Source: Shewanella piezotolerans WP3 (GTDB lineage: Bacteria > Pseudomonadota > Gammaproteobacteria > Enterobacterales > Shewanellaceae). From it: a stretch of DNA of 64,000 bases. The stretch lies in the NCBI RefSeq assembly GCF_000014885.1, contig NC_011566.1, positions 1,736,001 to 1,800,000 of the forward strand. Direction: 5' to 3'. How positions within the stretch are numbered: position 1 is the stretch's first letter; each line of letters opens with the position of its first letter. Below are positions 51,936 to 61,794 of this stretch, one piece after another. A program made the translations under genes and the position numbers. The notes beneath the pieces are model-generated. The model was not told where the DNA came from, did not search any database, and was given only the letters and a program-made list of their open reading frames with translations.

Positions 51936-52490
51936 ATGACTGAATATGAAAGGATGTTAACTGGTGCAGTATTTGATGGTGGCGACGCTGAAATTTCAGC
52001 GGTGAGAGACAAGGCGTTTATATTAACTAAGCAAATTAATAATAGCGCTAGCTTTACCGAATCTCAGCAGCGAGTGACGCAGCTCTTAGGCAGCATAGCA
52101 GCGGGTTCACTGGTCAGCGCACCGTTCAATTGTGAATTTGGTCAGCAGATCCATATCGGCCGCGACAGTTTTATTAATATGGGCGTTACTATGTTAGATG
52201 GCGCGATGATAACTATTGGCAATAATGTAATGATTGGGCCTAATAGCCAGCTTTATACCGCCTCACATTCCATTGATTATTTAAGTCGCCGACGTTGGGA
52301 AACCTTTTGCAAGCCGATCACTATTAAAGATGATGTTTGGATTGGTGGTAACGTTGTGATTAATCAAGGAGTGACTATCGGTGAGCGGTCGGTAGTGGCT
52401 GCAGGGTCGGTGGTCAATCATGATGTCCCGGCCGACACGTTAGTGGGCGGTACACCAGCTCGAATATTAAAAAAACTAGCTGCTAGTTAA
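51936..52490 (+). CDS. maa: Maltose/galactoside O-acetyltransferase family protein
   Basis: A 184-residue hexapeptide-repeat acetyltransferase of the Maa/LacA type. It begins MTEYERMLTGAVFDGGD (typical Maa N-domain), then left-handed beta-helix repeats (FNCEFGQQIHIG, INMGVTMLDGAMITIGNNV), the catalytic His in YTASHSIDY, and GGNVVINQGVTIG. The ATG at 51936 with GAGG upstream is preferred over the frame start at 51894, which lies in the gsk terminator. Such enzymes acetylate sugars; the natural substrate is unknown. Confidence 0.88.
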   Translation: MTEYERMLTGAVFDGGDAEISAVRDKAFILTKQINNSASFTESQQRVTQLLGSIAAGSLVSAPFNCEFGQQIHIGRDSFINMGVTMLDGAMITIGNNVMIGPNSQLYTASHSIDYLSRRRWETFCKPITIKDDVWIGGNVVINQGVTIGERSVVAAGSVVNHDVPADTLVGGTPARILKKLAAS

Positions 52491-52504
52491 GGGTTGTAGA
52501 TGAT

Positions 52505-52532
52505 AAAAAAAGGCGCCGATTGGCGCCTTTTT
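52505..52532. terminator. Bidirectional terminator between maa and the symporter gene
   Basis: AAAAAAGGCGCC / GGCGCCTTTTT over loop GATT between convergent genes. Confidence 0.85.
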
Positions 52533-52563
52533 AGTTCAGTAGCTACATCGTATCTCGATGTGA

Positions 52564-53892
52564 TTACTGCTGATTGTTTTGCGCTTCAGCATGAACTTGA
52601 GCGTTAAATCCAGGTGCAACTTTACCAGCTTGAGTGTCGTTGAAAACCTTTTCATCAAACTCATTTTCAGATTTAGCAATGACCACGGTTGCAACTGTAT
52701 CACCTGTTACGTTAACTGCAGTACGCACCATATCGAGTAGTCTATCGACACCGATAATCAATGCGATACCTTCTACCGGAAGACCCACTTGGTTAAGTAC
52801 CATTGCCAGCATGATAAGACCTACACCAGGCACACCCGCCGTACCGATTGATGCAAGAGTTGCAGTTACTACGACCATCGCATAATCAGTAATGGTCAAT
52901 TCAATACCAAATACTTGTGCAATAAATACCGTTGCTACACCTTGCATAATCGCGGTGCCATCCATGTTGATGGTCGCGCCCAGTGGCAGAGTGAATGAAG
53001 CAATCTTATTATCGACACCCATACGGTGCTCAGCAGTTTCAATCGTTACCGGTAAGGTTGCGTTTGAACTTGCTGTGCTGAATGCAAATAGCTGCACGTC
53101 ACGAATTTTGCGGATGAAGGTAAAAGGACTTAGGCCTGAAAATACTTTCAACAACGTTGGATAAACAATGAACGCATGGATGAGCAGTACACCTAGTACC
53201 ACAAAGAAGTATTGCACCACACTACCGAAAGTTTCCATTCCGAGTGTTAATGCCAGTTTTGCCATTAACGCAAATACACCGTAAGGAGCAAGTTGCATGA
53301 TTAGCGTAACTACGCGCATGATAACTTCGTTAAGGTCTGTAAACAGCGCTGCAACGCGTTTTCCACGCTCACCGATATGAGAGATAGCAAAACCAAAAAT
53401 AACCGCAAATATGATGATTTGAAGCATGTTGCCTTCACTCATCGCCTGCAGCGGGTTAGTGGGCACGATATTAATGATCACATCGGCCAAGCTTGGCGCC
53501 TGTTTTGCGTCAAAATGCATGCTCTCAGTTACCAAGGTCGCATGACCTGGATGAACTGCAATCGCGATGAGGATCGCCATTGAAAGTGCAATCGCGGTGG
53601 TAAAAAGATAGAACGCGATGGTCTTACCACCGAGTCGACCTAACTTAGACGGCTCGCTTAGCGAACATGTACCACAAACTAGCGATACAAATACCAAGGG
53701 AACAACTAACATTTTCAAACTTGAAATGAAGATAGTACCGATGACATTTAAGAAGCCTTCGGTGATGTAATCTTTAATGAATTCACTTTCAGGGAAAAGA
53801 TTACGAAGAAGTAACCCTAGAACAATACCTGAGAACATGCCGAGTAAAATTTTACTCGTTAACCCAAGCTTTTTTGATTTCGTAGCAGACAT
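52564..53892 (-). CDS. Dicarboxylate/amino-acid:cation symporter (DAACS family)
   Basis: A 442-residue inner-membrane transporter of the GltP/DctA/GltT family with about eight helices and two re-entrant loops. Signatures are AFSTASSNATLPVTIE (serine-rich loop), PLGATINMDGTAIMQGVATVF and GTAGVPGVGLIMLAMVL. The ATG at 53892 has AGGAAG upstream; the frame continues to 53946. Glutamate, aspartate or C4-dicarboxylates are likely substrates, with Na+ or H+; which one cannot be told. Confidence 0.94.
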   Translation of the reverse strand: MSATKSKKLGLTSKILLGMFSGIVLGLLLRNLFPESEFIKDYITEGFLNVIGTIFISSLKMLVVPLVFVSLVCGTCSLSEPSKLGRLGGKTIAFYLFTTAIALSMAILIAIAVHPGHATLVTESMHFDAKQAPSLADVIINIVPTNPLQAMSEGNMLQIIIFAVIFGFAISHIGERGKRVAALFTDLNEVIMRVVTLIMQLAPYGVFALMAKLALTLGMETFGSVVQYFFVVLGVLLIHAFIVYPTLLKVFSGLSPFTFIRKIRDVQLFAFSTASSNATLPVTIETAEHRMGVDNKIASFTLPLGATINMDGTAIMQGVATVFIAQVFGIELTITDYAMVVVTATLASIGTAGVPGVGLIMLAMVLNQVGLPVEGIALIIGVDRLLDMVRTAVNVTGDTVATVVIAKSENEFDEKVFNDTQAGKVAPGFNAQVHAEAQNNQQ

Positions 53893-54110
53893 AGTGCTTC
53901 CTGTATAATTTTTATGCTTTTCAATTTGCGCATTAAAGCCTAGCAAGAAAGAGCCCCAGTTGAAATGGTATTAAAGTTAAAGTTTTTGATGAAATTTAGA
54001 AATTTACTACCTTTCGTGGTAGATAAGTTGTCAGGAAATTGTGTAGTGTTGTCATCTAGGTAATCAGATAATTACCAGATATTATAATCAGAGTAACAGG
54101 GAGTCTGACA

Positions 54111-56612
54111 ATGAAGTCAGCTTATAGTGTTTTTATTGCGTTAATATGGTCGCTTTTTCTCGTTGGTTGTGGAGGTGGTGGAAGCATATCCACCGATCCA
54201 GATAAACCAATTCCAGAGCCAACAGATGTTATTTCAGTCGCGTTGACTATCTCCAATACCGAAATTACAGCTGCCACCCCAGCAACAATTACGGCAACGG
54301 TTTCAAGTAGTTTAAATGGTCCTTTAGCAAACACCTTAGTCACTTTTGCGTTAAGTGATAAATCTTTAGGGGGATTTGATCCATCAATCGGCACAGCATT
54401 AACCAATTCTGATGGTGTTGCGACTATTGAATTGGCTACTGCGGATGTTAAAGGTGCTGGTACTGCTTCTGCCACTGTTGATGGCATGACAGGTGACCCA
54501 GCTAAAATTGGCTTTAGTATGGCTGGTGATGGGGGAGAGTCTGGTGGAGGGGCAAGTATATCTCTAGCTTTGACTGATGGTGCTGGTAATCCAATTTCTG
54601 CTATTACAACAACATCGCCTGGCAAGTTAACAGCTACTGTTGCGGGCATAAATAAGGCATCAATTGTTACTTTTAAAACTTCAATCGGTGATATTCCAAT
54701 AAATACTGCTGTTACTGATAGCGAAGGCAAAGCAACAATTGATATCTACGCCGGTAGCTCTTTAGGAGCGGGTGAAGTTGTCGCTTCTTTAACAAGTGGT
54801 GAAGAGGGCAAAGCCGTAGTTGTTGTCGGAGCTACAAATGTAGTGATGGGAAGTGGTACTCCCTTCAAAGTCGGAGTTGCAGAGGTTAGTGTTGCAGAGC
54901 TAACTGCTGGCGGCACAGCAAGTGTATCCGTCATTATACAAGATGATGAAGGCAACTTATTTACTCAACCGGTGGATGTGAATTTCTCTTCTACTTGCTC
55001 AACTAAAACAGTTGCCGAAGCAGAGATTAGCTCACCAGTACCTTCTGTTAATGGTGTAGCGACAACCACATATTTAGCTAAAGGTTGTAAAGGTGATGAC
55101 ACCATTAATGTGAGTGCCAATGCTGGCGGATTAAACCTCACTGCAACCGGAACTATAAAAGTATTGTCTGCAGATGTTGGCAGTATCGTATTCGTATCCG
55201 CGACACCGCAAAACGTTAGCATTCTAGGAACGGGTGGGGATGAATCTTCTGTCGTTCAGTTTAAAGTACTCGATACTAATAGTAACGCGGTAAGCAATCA
55301 ATCGGTCTCATTTGCATTAAACACAGATGTTGGTGGGATCTCGTTAGACCCGTTAACAGCAACGACTAACAGTCTTGGTATTGCTCAAACAGTTGTTAGA
55401 ACAGGTACTGTTGCGACTTCAGTTCGAGTGACTGGCACCGTAGACGGCTCAAGCCCTCTAGTTTCAAGTCAATCAAAACAGCTGATAGTTTCAACTGGTA
55501 TTCCGGATCAAGATAGTTTTTCATTATCGGCATCTCAGCTCAACGCTGAGGGGTGGAATATTGATGGTGCTGAAGTCACTGTAACTGCTCGTCTAGCGGA
55601 TGCATTTAATAACCCAGTACCAGATGGTACTGCCGTCTCTTTTACAACAGAAGGTGGTTCAATAGAGGATGCTTGTCAGACTATAAAAGGTGCTTGTAGC
55701 GTGGTTTGGACGAGCCAACAAGCTCGACCAGAAGGGCACAAATTGATAGACGGTGCGGGTATTCAAGTTAATAACCCACGCGCTGAGCTGTCTTATGATG
55801 CTGCATTAGGAGTTTATGGAAACTTCTACGGCCAAAAGTATGGTGGCCGAGCGACAATTACCGCTACAGCTATTGGTGAAGAGTCATTTCCTGATTTAAA
55901 TGGCAATGGCCGTTTTGATGCTGATGAAGTATCTGCATTTTTAACGCAAACTGATGTTAGTGGTCAGGCTTACGATCTTGATGATGCATATAATGATTAC
56001 AATGAAGATGGTCTGTTCAATCCACAACAAGACGGTGGACAAATTGGTGGTGAAGTAGAAGAACTCGTCGACTTTAATTCAAATCAAGTGTTTGATGAAA
56101 AAGATGGAAAATATAACGGTGTTCTTTGTGCTTCAACTGCACATGACGGTTGCGCAGATGGTATTGCTGATTCAAAGTCGCTTTATGTCCGTGGCAGCTT
56201 AGTCATTGTGATGTCAGGAAGTGGCGCTCTCGCTACAAATCCTGCTGATGTGTTGATCTCTGACAGTGATGACCCAAATGGAAGTTATGATCAACGTATT
56301 GATATTATAGGCAAATCTTCTGCTTCAGTATTGTTCACTATTTCTGATCTACATAACCAACAGATGCCCGCTGGCACTAAAGTAACCTTTACTGCAAGTG
56401 CTGGTTCAGTTTCGAGTCGTTCAGAATATATATGGCCAAGCACAAACTATAATGGCGGACGTCAGTTTAGTGTCTCAATTAAAGGTGAAGAGGAACCTAA
56501 CTCTGGTACTTTTTTGGTGACAGTTGAAACTCCCGGTGTTACAACTGCGAATGGTACTATAATTGGTGGAACTTCAACCCCAGTATTGTCACTGCCAATT
56601 GATATTAAATAG
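54111..56612 (+). CDS. Large outer-membrane lipoprotein with Ig-like (Big_1) domains
   Basis: An 833-residue lipoprotein with signal peptide and lipobox LVGC (Cys20), then Gly-rich and Pro-rich linkers. At least five bacterial Ig-like repeats follow (about residues 40-470 and 495-560), with blocks such as NTLVTFALSDKSLGGFDPS and TNSDGVATIELATADV. Around residues 600-680 three acidic, Ca2+-loop-like segments occur (DLNGNGRFDADE, DYNEDGLFNPQQD, DFNSNQVFDEKDG), then a last Ig-like domain. A surface role (adhesion or matrix) is likely but not proven. It is followed by a shared terminator. Confidence 0.85.
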   Translation: MKSAYSVFIALIWSLFLVGCGGGGSISTDPDKPIPEPTDVISVALTISNTEITAATPATITATVSSSLNGPLANTLVTFALSDKSLGGFDPSIGTALTNSDGVATIELATADVKGAGTASATVDGMTGDPAKIGFSMAGDGGESGGGASISLALTDGAGNPISAITTTSPGKLTATVAGINKASIVTFKTSIGDIPINTAVTDSEGKATIDIYAGSSLGAGEVVASLTSGEEGKAVVVVGATNVVMGSGTPFKVGVAEVSVAELTAGGTASVSVIIQDDEGNLFTQPVDVNFSSTCSTKTVAEAEISSPVPSVNGVATTTYLAKGCKGDDTINVSANAGGLNLTATGTIKVLSADVGSIVFVSATPQNVSILGTGGDESSVVQFKVLDTNSNAVSNQSVSFALNTDVGGISLDPLTATTNSLGIAQTVVRTGTVATSVRVTGTVDGSSPLVSSQSKQLIVSTGIPDQDSFSLSASQLNAEGWNIDGAEVTVTARLADAFNNPVPDGTAVSFTTEGGSIEDACQTIKGACSVVWTSQQARPEGHKLIDGAGIQVNNPRAELSYDAALGVYGNFYGQKYGGRATITATAIGEESFPDLNGNGRFDADEVSAFLTQTDVSGQAYDLDDAYNDYNEDGLFNPQQDGGQIGGEVEELVDFNSNQVFDEKDGKYNGVLCASTAHDGCADGIADSKSLYVRGSLVIVMSGSGALATNPADVLISDSDDPNGSYDQRIDIIGKSSASVLFTISDLHNQQMPAGTKVTFTASAGSVSSRSEYIWPSTNYNGGRQFSVSIKGEEEPNSGTFLVTVETPGVTTANGTIIGGTSTPVLSLPIDIK

Positions 56613-56632
56613 TTTTTGTGTTGCATATAAAT

Positions 56633-56662
56633 AAAAAAGCCCCCTAAATTAGGGGGCTTTTT
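56633..56662. terminator. Bidirectional terminator between the lipoprotein gene and astB
   Basis: AAAAAAGCCCCCTAA / TTAGGGGGCTTTTTT is nearly perfectly self-complementary, with almost no loop, between convergent genes. Confidence 0.85.
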
Positions 56663-56685
56663 AGTCTCTTAAATTTGGTAATCTG

Positions 56686-58023
56686 TTATCTTTGGAACTG
56701 ATACACACTACCCAACTTCATGATCTGAGTGAGTTCATCAAGGGCGGTACGTGATTCTATTACCAATTGAGGGTCTGCAAGATCCGCGACACTTAAACGG
56801 TCACGATAATGCTTATCAACCCACTGATTGAGGCGCGCAAATAGCGCATCGTTCATCATGGTATTTTGGTTAACTGCAGCCACTTCATCTTGATTCATTG
56901 CAACACGTAAACGTAAACATGCTGGGCCACCGCCATTTTGCATACTTTGCTTCACATCAAAGTAATGCACTTGTTTGATAGGTGAGCCTAAAGTCACTAG
57001 TTCATTTAAATAAGCATGAACTGCAGGGTTTTCTTGACAGTTGGTTGGCGCGATAATCGCCATTTCACCTGAAGGCAATGTTACCACTTGAGTATTGAAC
57101 AGGTAGCTCTTTACCGCATCCTGAATCGCTACTTTTGCGGTTGGCACTTCAACGAAATGCAGTGGTGATTCACCAAACTTACGTTTTATCTCTTCAAGTT
57201 TTGCTTGGGTATTTAAAAATGCTTGCTCATGGTAGAACAGTACATTTTGGTTACCGACAGCAATCACATCGTTATGGAATACACCTTGATCGATGACATC
57301 TGGATTTTGCTGCATGTACACAGTGTTATCATCATCTAGCTGGTGCAGACGAGCGATGGCCTGTGAGGCTTCAAGAGTTTGGCGAGCAGGGAATTTTTGT
57401 GGTTTAGGAGCTGATGGATTCGTCGCTTCTTGGCCATAAACAAATAGCTCAATGCCTGCATGGCCATACTCACTGCAAAGGCGGGTATGGTTGGCTGCAC
57501 CTTCATCACCAAAACTAGTATGTTCTGGTAAATGTTGGTGGTGTTTGAAATAGCGGCTATCGTTAAACGTAGCTTGCAGAATATTTCCAGTAGTGACAGG
57601 CTCAATACTGCGATGCAGTTTATCGACTAAGTTTGCAGGGGTAAAATGCAATTTACCATCGTGAGTATCGGCACTAGGTGATACTGTTGCGGCATTAGCT
57701 GTCCACATACTTGAAGCACTGCAGCATGCACGTAACAACGCAGGAGCTTCTTTAGCGGCTTTATTTAAGACTTCAGCATCAGAGCCGGTAAAACCGATTC
57801 TACGCAGCGTATGAAGGTCTGGACGCTCTTGAGGAGCAAACATACCTTGTACTAAACCTAAGTCTGCAAGAGCTTTGGCTTTTTTGATCCCTTGTTTGGC
57901 AGCATCTTTAGGGCTAGATGTCGCGGCAGCGTTGTTTAAAGAGGCAACGTTTCCGAATGATAAACCCGCGTAATTATGTGTCGGGCCTACTAGTCCGTCG
58001 AAATTGGCTTCAAAATGCTTCAT
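56686..58023 (-). CDS. astB: N-succinylarginine dihydrolase
   Basis: A 445-residue enzyme of the arginine succinyltransferase pathway that releases ammonia and CO2 from succinylarginine. It starts FEANFDGLVGPTHNYAGLSFG and has the guanidine-hydrolase family segments HTSFGDEGAANHTRL, VFHNDVIAVGNQNVLFYHE and QNGGGPACLRLRVA, with the catalytic Cys. The other ast genes are not in the window, so this gene is separate from them here. Confidence 0.96.
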   Translation of the reverse strand: MKHFEANFDGLVGPTHNYAGLSFGNVASLNNAAATSSPKDAAKQGIKKAKALADLGLVQGMFAPQERPDLHTLRRIGFTGSDAEVLNKAAKEAPALLRACCSASSMWTANAATVSPSADTHDGKLHFTPANLVDKLHRSIEPVTTGNILQATFNDSRYFKHHQHLPEHTSFGDEGAANHTRLCSEYGHAGIELFVYGQEATNPSAPKPQKFPARQTLEASQAIARLHQLDDDNTVYMQQNPDVIDQGVFHNDVIAVGNQNVLFYHEQAFLNTQAKLEEIKRKFGESPLHFVEVPTAKVAIQDAVKSYLFNTQVVTLPSGEMAIIAPTNCQENPAVHAYLNELVTLGSPIKQVHYFDVKQSMQNGGGPACLRLRVAMNQDEVAAVNQNTMMNDALFARLNQWVDKHYRDRLSVADLADPQLVIESRTALDELTQIMKLGSVYQFQR

Positions 58024-58357
58024 TCTTTATCCTTTAGGGTAGCTCAGGTGCTATTTCCATTCCTGAGTTGTAATTATTGAGCTCAGTATACTTAAGCTCA
58101 AAGGCTAAACAAGGCGGGTTTTTTTTCTAAAAACAGTGTATTTGCATCAAAATGCACAACTAATACTTGCTTGATGACTAATAATGAAATATTAGTTTTT
58201 AAATAAGCACTAATTTTTTTCACATTTATTTCAAAAACGGTTAAAAAATGGTACTCCAGTACAAATAAAAGAGGGATTAGCTTGAAAGTCTTTACACAAC
58301 CCTCTATATATGGAGCCAATTTTCAGATTTTTGAAACTTGTTGGCGCAAATAAATAT
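58024..58357. promoter_or_regulatory. 334-base intergenic region between astB and topA
   Basis: No gene is visible; the sequence is AT-rich and must contain the divergent promoters for astB and topA. No clear operator was recognised. Confidence 0.4.
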
Positions 58358-61051
58358 ATGGGTAAATCGCTAGTAATCGTCGAATCACCGGCCAAAGCCA
58401 AGACTATTAACAAATATCTAGGCAAAGATTTCATCGTTAAGTCGAGTGTAGGTCACATCCGTGATCTGCCTACATCGTCGAGTCCTGACGCAAAGGTGGT
58501 GAGCAAAACACCTGCTGAAGTCAAGAAGATGTCTCCAGAGGAGAAGGCTGAGTATAAGAGTCTAAAAGCGAAGCAAGCTTTAGTTGCCCGCATGGGAGTT
58601 GACCCCGAAAAAGGCTGGAAAGCGAAATACCAAACGCTGCCTGGCAAAGAGAAAGTTGTAAAAGAGTTACAAACACTTGCTGAGTCAGCTGACCACATCT
58701 ATCTCGCAACCGATTTGGATAGAGAGGGGGAGGCGATCGCTTGGCATCTTCAACAGGTTATTGGTGGAGATGAATCCCGCTATCAACGCGTAGTGTTTAA
58801 CGAAATTACTAAATCAGCCATTCAGGATGCATTTAGTCAGCCATCCGTGCTCGACACAAATATGGTCAATGCGCAGCAAGCGCGTCGATTCTTAGATCGT
58901 GTCGTTGGCTTTATGGCATCACCACTGTTATGGAAGAAAGTCGCCCGTGGCTTATCAGCTGGACGTGTGCAATCTGTTGCCGTGCGTTTGGTGGTGGAGC
59001 GTGAAGGTGAGATCAAGGCGTTCGTACCTGAAGAGTTTTGGGACGTTCACGCTGAGCTCAATACCCTCTGTGATGAACGACTTAAAATGCAAGTTGCCAA
59101 ATTTCAGGGCAAAGCATTTAACCCAGTAAACCAGACAGAGGCTGACGCTGCAGTCAGCGCGTTGTCGCAATCTAGTTTTGTTGTTGCTGGCCGTGAAGAC
59201 CGAGCGACATCAAGCAAGCCGTCAGCACCGTATATTACTTCTACGTTGCAACAAGCAGCGAGTACGCGTTTAGGCTTCGGTGTAAAGAAAACCATGATGA
59301 TGGCACAGCGCTTATATGAAGCGGGTCACATTACCTATATGCGTACCGATTCAACCAACTTAAGCCAAGAAGCGCTCGATAATGTGCGTGAAATGATTGG
59401 CAAAGAATATGGTGATAAGTACCTGCCAGAAGCACCTATTCGTTATGGGAGCAAAGAGGGCGCGCAAGAAGCACACGAAGCAATTCGTCCTTCAAATGTA
59501 AAAGTCACCGCCGCTTCTTTAAGTGATATGGAGCGTGATGCTCAGCGTTTGTATGAACTTATTTGGCGCCAGTTTGTATCCTGTCAGATGACACCTGCTA
59601 AATATGACGCGACACGTTTGACCGTTGCTGCAGGCGATTATGAGTTAAAAGCCAGTGGTAGAACATTGCGCTTCGATGGTTGGACGCGAGTACAAACCGC
59701 AATTAAGAAAAAGAACGAAGAAGACAATACGCTACCTGTCGTAGCTAAAGGTGACACGGTAACGCTGCAAGAACTTATGCCTAAGCAGCACTTCACGAAG
59801 CCACCTGCACGTTATAGCGAAGCTTCTTTAGTAAAAGAGCTTGAAAAACGTGGTATTGGTCGTCCGTCTACATACGCAACCATTATTTCAACCATTCAGG
59901 ATAGAGGTTACGTTAAAGTTGATAACCGCCGATTCTATGCTGAGAAAATGGGCGAAATTGTAAGCGACAGATTAGTCGGTAGTTTCCAGGATTTAATGAG
60001 CTATGACTTTACCGCAAGCATGGAGCAAACATTGGATGATGTTGCTCAAGGTAAGCTTGACTGGAAAAAAGTACTCAATGGTTTCTACAAAGACTTCACT
60101 AAGCAGTTAGAGAACGCTGAGTTACCACCTGAAGAGGGTGGAATGCGCCCGAATGAGATGGTTATCACTGACATTAAATGCCCTACTTGTGGACGCCCTA
60201 TGGGGATCCGCACCGGAAGTACAGGGGTATTCTTAGGTTGTTCAGGGTATGCGCTGCCGCCTAAAGAGCGTTGTAAGACAACGTTGAACTTAACGCCAGG
60301 CGAAGAAGCGGTAAGTGAAAGTGGTGAAGATGCAGAAACTGAAGCGTTAAGAGCGAAACATCGTTGTGGCATATGTGGCACAGCAATGGATAGCTATCTT
60401 ATTGATGAAACCCGTAAGCTACACATCTGTGGTAATAACCCGACCTGTGAAGGCTTTGAAGTCGAAGCGGGTCAGTTTAAGATCAAAGGTTATGAAGGGC
60501 CGATTATTGAGTGCGATCGTTGTCAAAACGATATGGAACTTAAAAATGGCCGTTTTGGAAAGTATTTTGGTTGTACAAATTCTGAATGTAAGAATACCCG
60601 TAAACTGCTTAAAAGCGGTGAAGCGGCACCGCCAAAAGAAGATCCAATACACCTACCAGATCTTAAGTGTACCAAGTCTGATGCTTACTTTGTGCTAAGA
60701 GATGGCGCAGCAGGGATCTTCCTTGCAGCTAGCACTTTCCCTAAATCACGTGAAACACGTGGGCCATTGGTTGAAGAGTTAGTAAAGTATAGAGAGTTGT
60801 TATGGCCAAAGTATGCCTACCTTGCTGATGCACCTGTTGCAGATGATGATGGTAACTTAGCGTCTGTGCGCTTTAGCCGTAAGACTAAAGAGCAGTATGT
60901 TGCGACAGATGTTGACGGTAAAGCGACAGGTTGGACTGCTAAGTTCATTGACGGTAAGTGGGTGGCTGAAGCGAAAGCGAAGGCAAAACCGAAAGCTAAA
61001 GCTAAACCAAAGGCTAAGCCAAAGGCGAAAGCAAAACCTAAAGCGGAGTAA
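58358..61051 (+). CDS. topA: DNA topoisomerase I
   Basis: An 897-residue type IA topoisomerase that relaxes negative supercoils. It starts MGKSLVIVESPAKAKTINKYLG (Toprim domain, with the DLDREGEAIAWHL acidic motif) and has the active-site Tyr in ITYMRTDSTNLS. Three C-terminal C4 zinc fingers follow (CPTCGRPMG, CGICGTAMD, CDRCQNDMEL), then a tail of about 30 residues made almost only of Lys, Ala and Pro. The frame is open from 58310; ATG 58358 is the family start. Confidence 0.97.
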   Translation: MGKSLVIVESPAKAKTINKYLGKDFIVKSSVGHIRDLPTSSSPDAKVVSKTPAEVKKMSPEEKAEYKSLKAKQALVARMGVDPEKGWKAKYQTLPGKEKVVKELQTLAESADHIYLATDLDREGEAIAWHLQQVIGGDESRYQRVVFNEITKSAIQDAFSQPSVLDTNMVNAQQARRFLDRVVGFMASPLLWKKVARGLSAGRVQSVAVRLVVEREGEIKAFVPEEFWDVHAELNTLCDERLKMQVAKFQGKAFNPVNQTEADAAVSALSQSSFVVAGREDRATSSKPSAPYITSTLQQAASTRLGFGVKKTMMMAQRLYEAGHITYMRTDSTNLSQEALDNVREMIGKEYGDKYLPEAPIRYGSKEGAQEAHEAIRPSNVKVTAASLSDMERDAQRLYELIWRQFVSCQMTPAKYDATRLTVAAGDYELKASGRTLRFDGWTRVQTAIKKKNEEDNTLPVVAKGDTVTLQELMPKQHFTKPPARYSEASLVKELEKRGIGRPSTYATIISTIQDRGYVKVDNRRFYAEKMGEIVSDRLVGSFQDLMSYDFTASMEQTLDDVAQGKLDWKKVLNGFYKDFTKQLENAELPPEEGGMRPNEMVITDIKCPTCGRPMGIRTGSTGVFLGCSGYALPPKERCKTTLNLTPGEEAVSESGEDAETEALRAKHRCGICGTAMDSYLIDETRKLHICGNNPTCEGFEVEAGQFKIKGYEGPIIECDRCQNDMELKNGRFGKYFGCTNSECKNTRKLLKSGEAAPPKEDPIHLPDLKCTKSDAYFVLRDGAAGIFLAASTFPKSRETRGPLVEELVKYRELLWPKYAYLADAPVADDDGNLASVRFSRKTKEQYVATDVDGKATGWTAKFIDGKWVAEAKAKAKPKAKAKPKAKPKAKAKPKAE

Positions 61052-61071
61052 TCTGTTAGGTTTATAAGCGT

Positions 61072-61100
61072 AAAAAGCCCTGATCATCTCAGGGCTTTTT
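61072..61100 (+). terminator. Rho-independent terminator after topA
   Basis: AAAAAGCCCTGA / TCAGGGCTTTTT over a five-base loop. Confidence 0.88.
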
Positions 61101-61243
61101 AATGCCTGCAATTTGGGTGACAGTCTATGAGTGGCTTGGTAATTTAAGCTGGACTGTATTTACTCTCGCTGGAAAACCGCGGCCTAGCTTGTCCGTAGAG
61201 CTACAAATTTTGGTAAAAAAAACATAACTTTACAGTGGGTATT

Positions 61244-61670
61244 ATACCAATTGCATTAAAAGTTTGACCATTCAGCGGGAATTCAAAACGCTGTAGGCAA
61301 GTAGTGGGATTTGAGCTAATAGTTATTCTCGGCTCTGGCATCCTGCTTCGCTCTCGATAATTGCTCCTGCATTATTCTACCTTCGACCATCCTTGGTCTC
61401 GTACCTCCTAAATCTGACCGCCAGGGAGGGCCGGAATGTCTTATTTTGTATGGAACAAAATAGACCATTTAGTCGTATATCCAAATCCCATAGCGAATCA
61501 TACAGCGTTTGCCAATTTTTTTAAGCTCAGCCGCACTACGTGAGTTCCTCAGTCTTTCCACTTCTGCTTTGCATTGGCTTAAAAGGGAACAACCATTTCT
61601 TTACCAATGCGCTTTGAATTGAAAAGACTGAGGGGCTCTGAACTGTTCAAATACTTAATGCAATTGGTAT
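61244..61670. mobile_element. 427-bp MITE-like element, copy 2
   Basis: Same length, orientation and ends (ATACCAATTGCATTAA / TTAATGCAATTGGTAT) as copy 1 at 31887-32313. I counted about seven substitutions and no indels between them, so both moved recently or are kept alike by conversion. No transposase is present; it must be mobilised in trans. Confidence 0.85.
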
Positions 61671-61711
61671 TAGGATGCCAGCTATTTACGACGATTGGTA
61701 TAAGCTCAATG

Positions 61712-61737
61712 AAAAGCCCTGATCATGTCAGGGCTTC
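61712..61737 (-). terminator. Terminator for the minus-strand gene, similar to the topA terminator
   Basis: GAAAAGCCCTGA / TCAGGGCTTC repeats the topA terminator almost exactly on the other side of the MITE. Read on the minus strand it ends in TTTTC, fitting termination of the gene at 61795-62571. Confidence 0.65.
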
Positions 61738-61794
61738 GTTATATCGGTAATGTGGTCTAATCCCGTAACTACTTAAGGGGGGAAGCCAATCCGT

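Larger units (their letters stand above)
61052..61794. other. 743-base gene-free region after topA
   Basis: It holds the topA terminator (61072-61100), the second 427-bp MITE (61244-61670), and a second, nearly identical terminator hairpin (61712-61737). The rest shows no gene. Confidence 0.75.
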
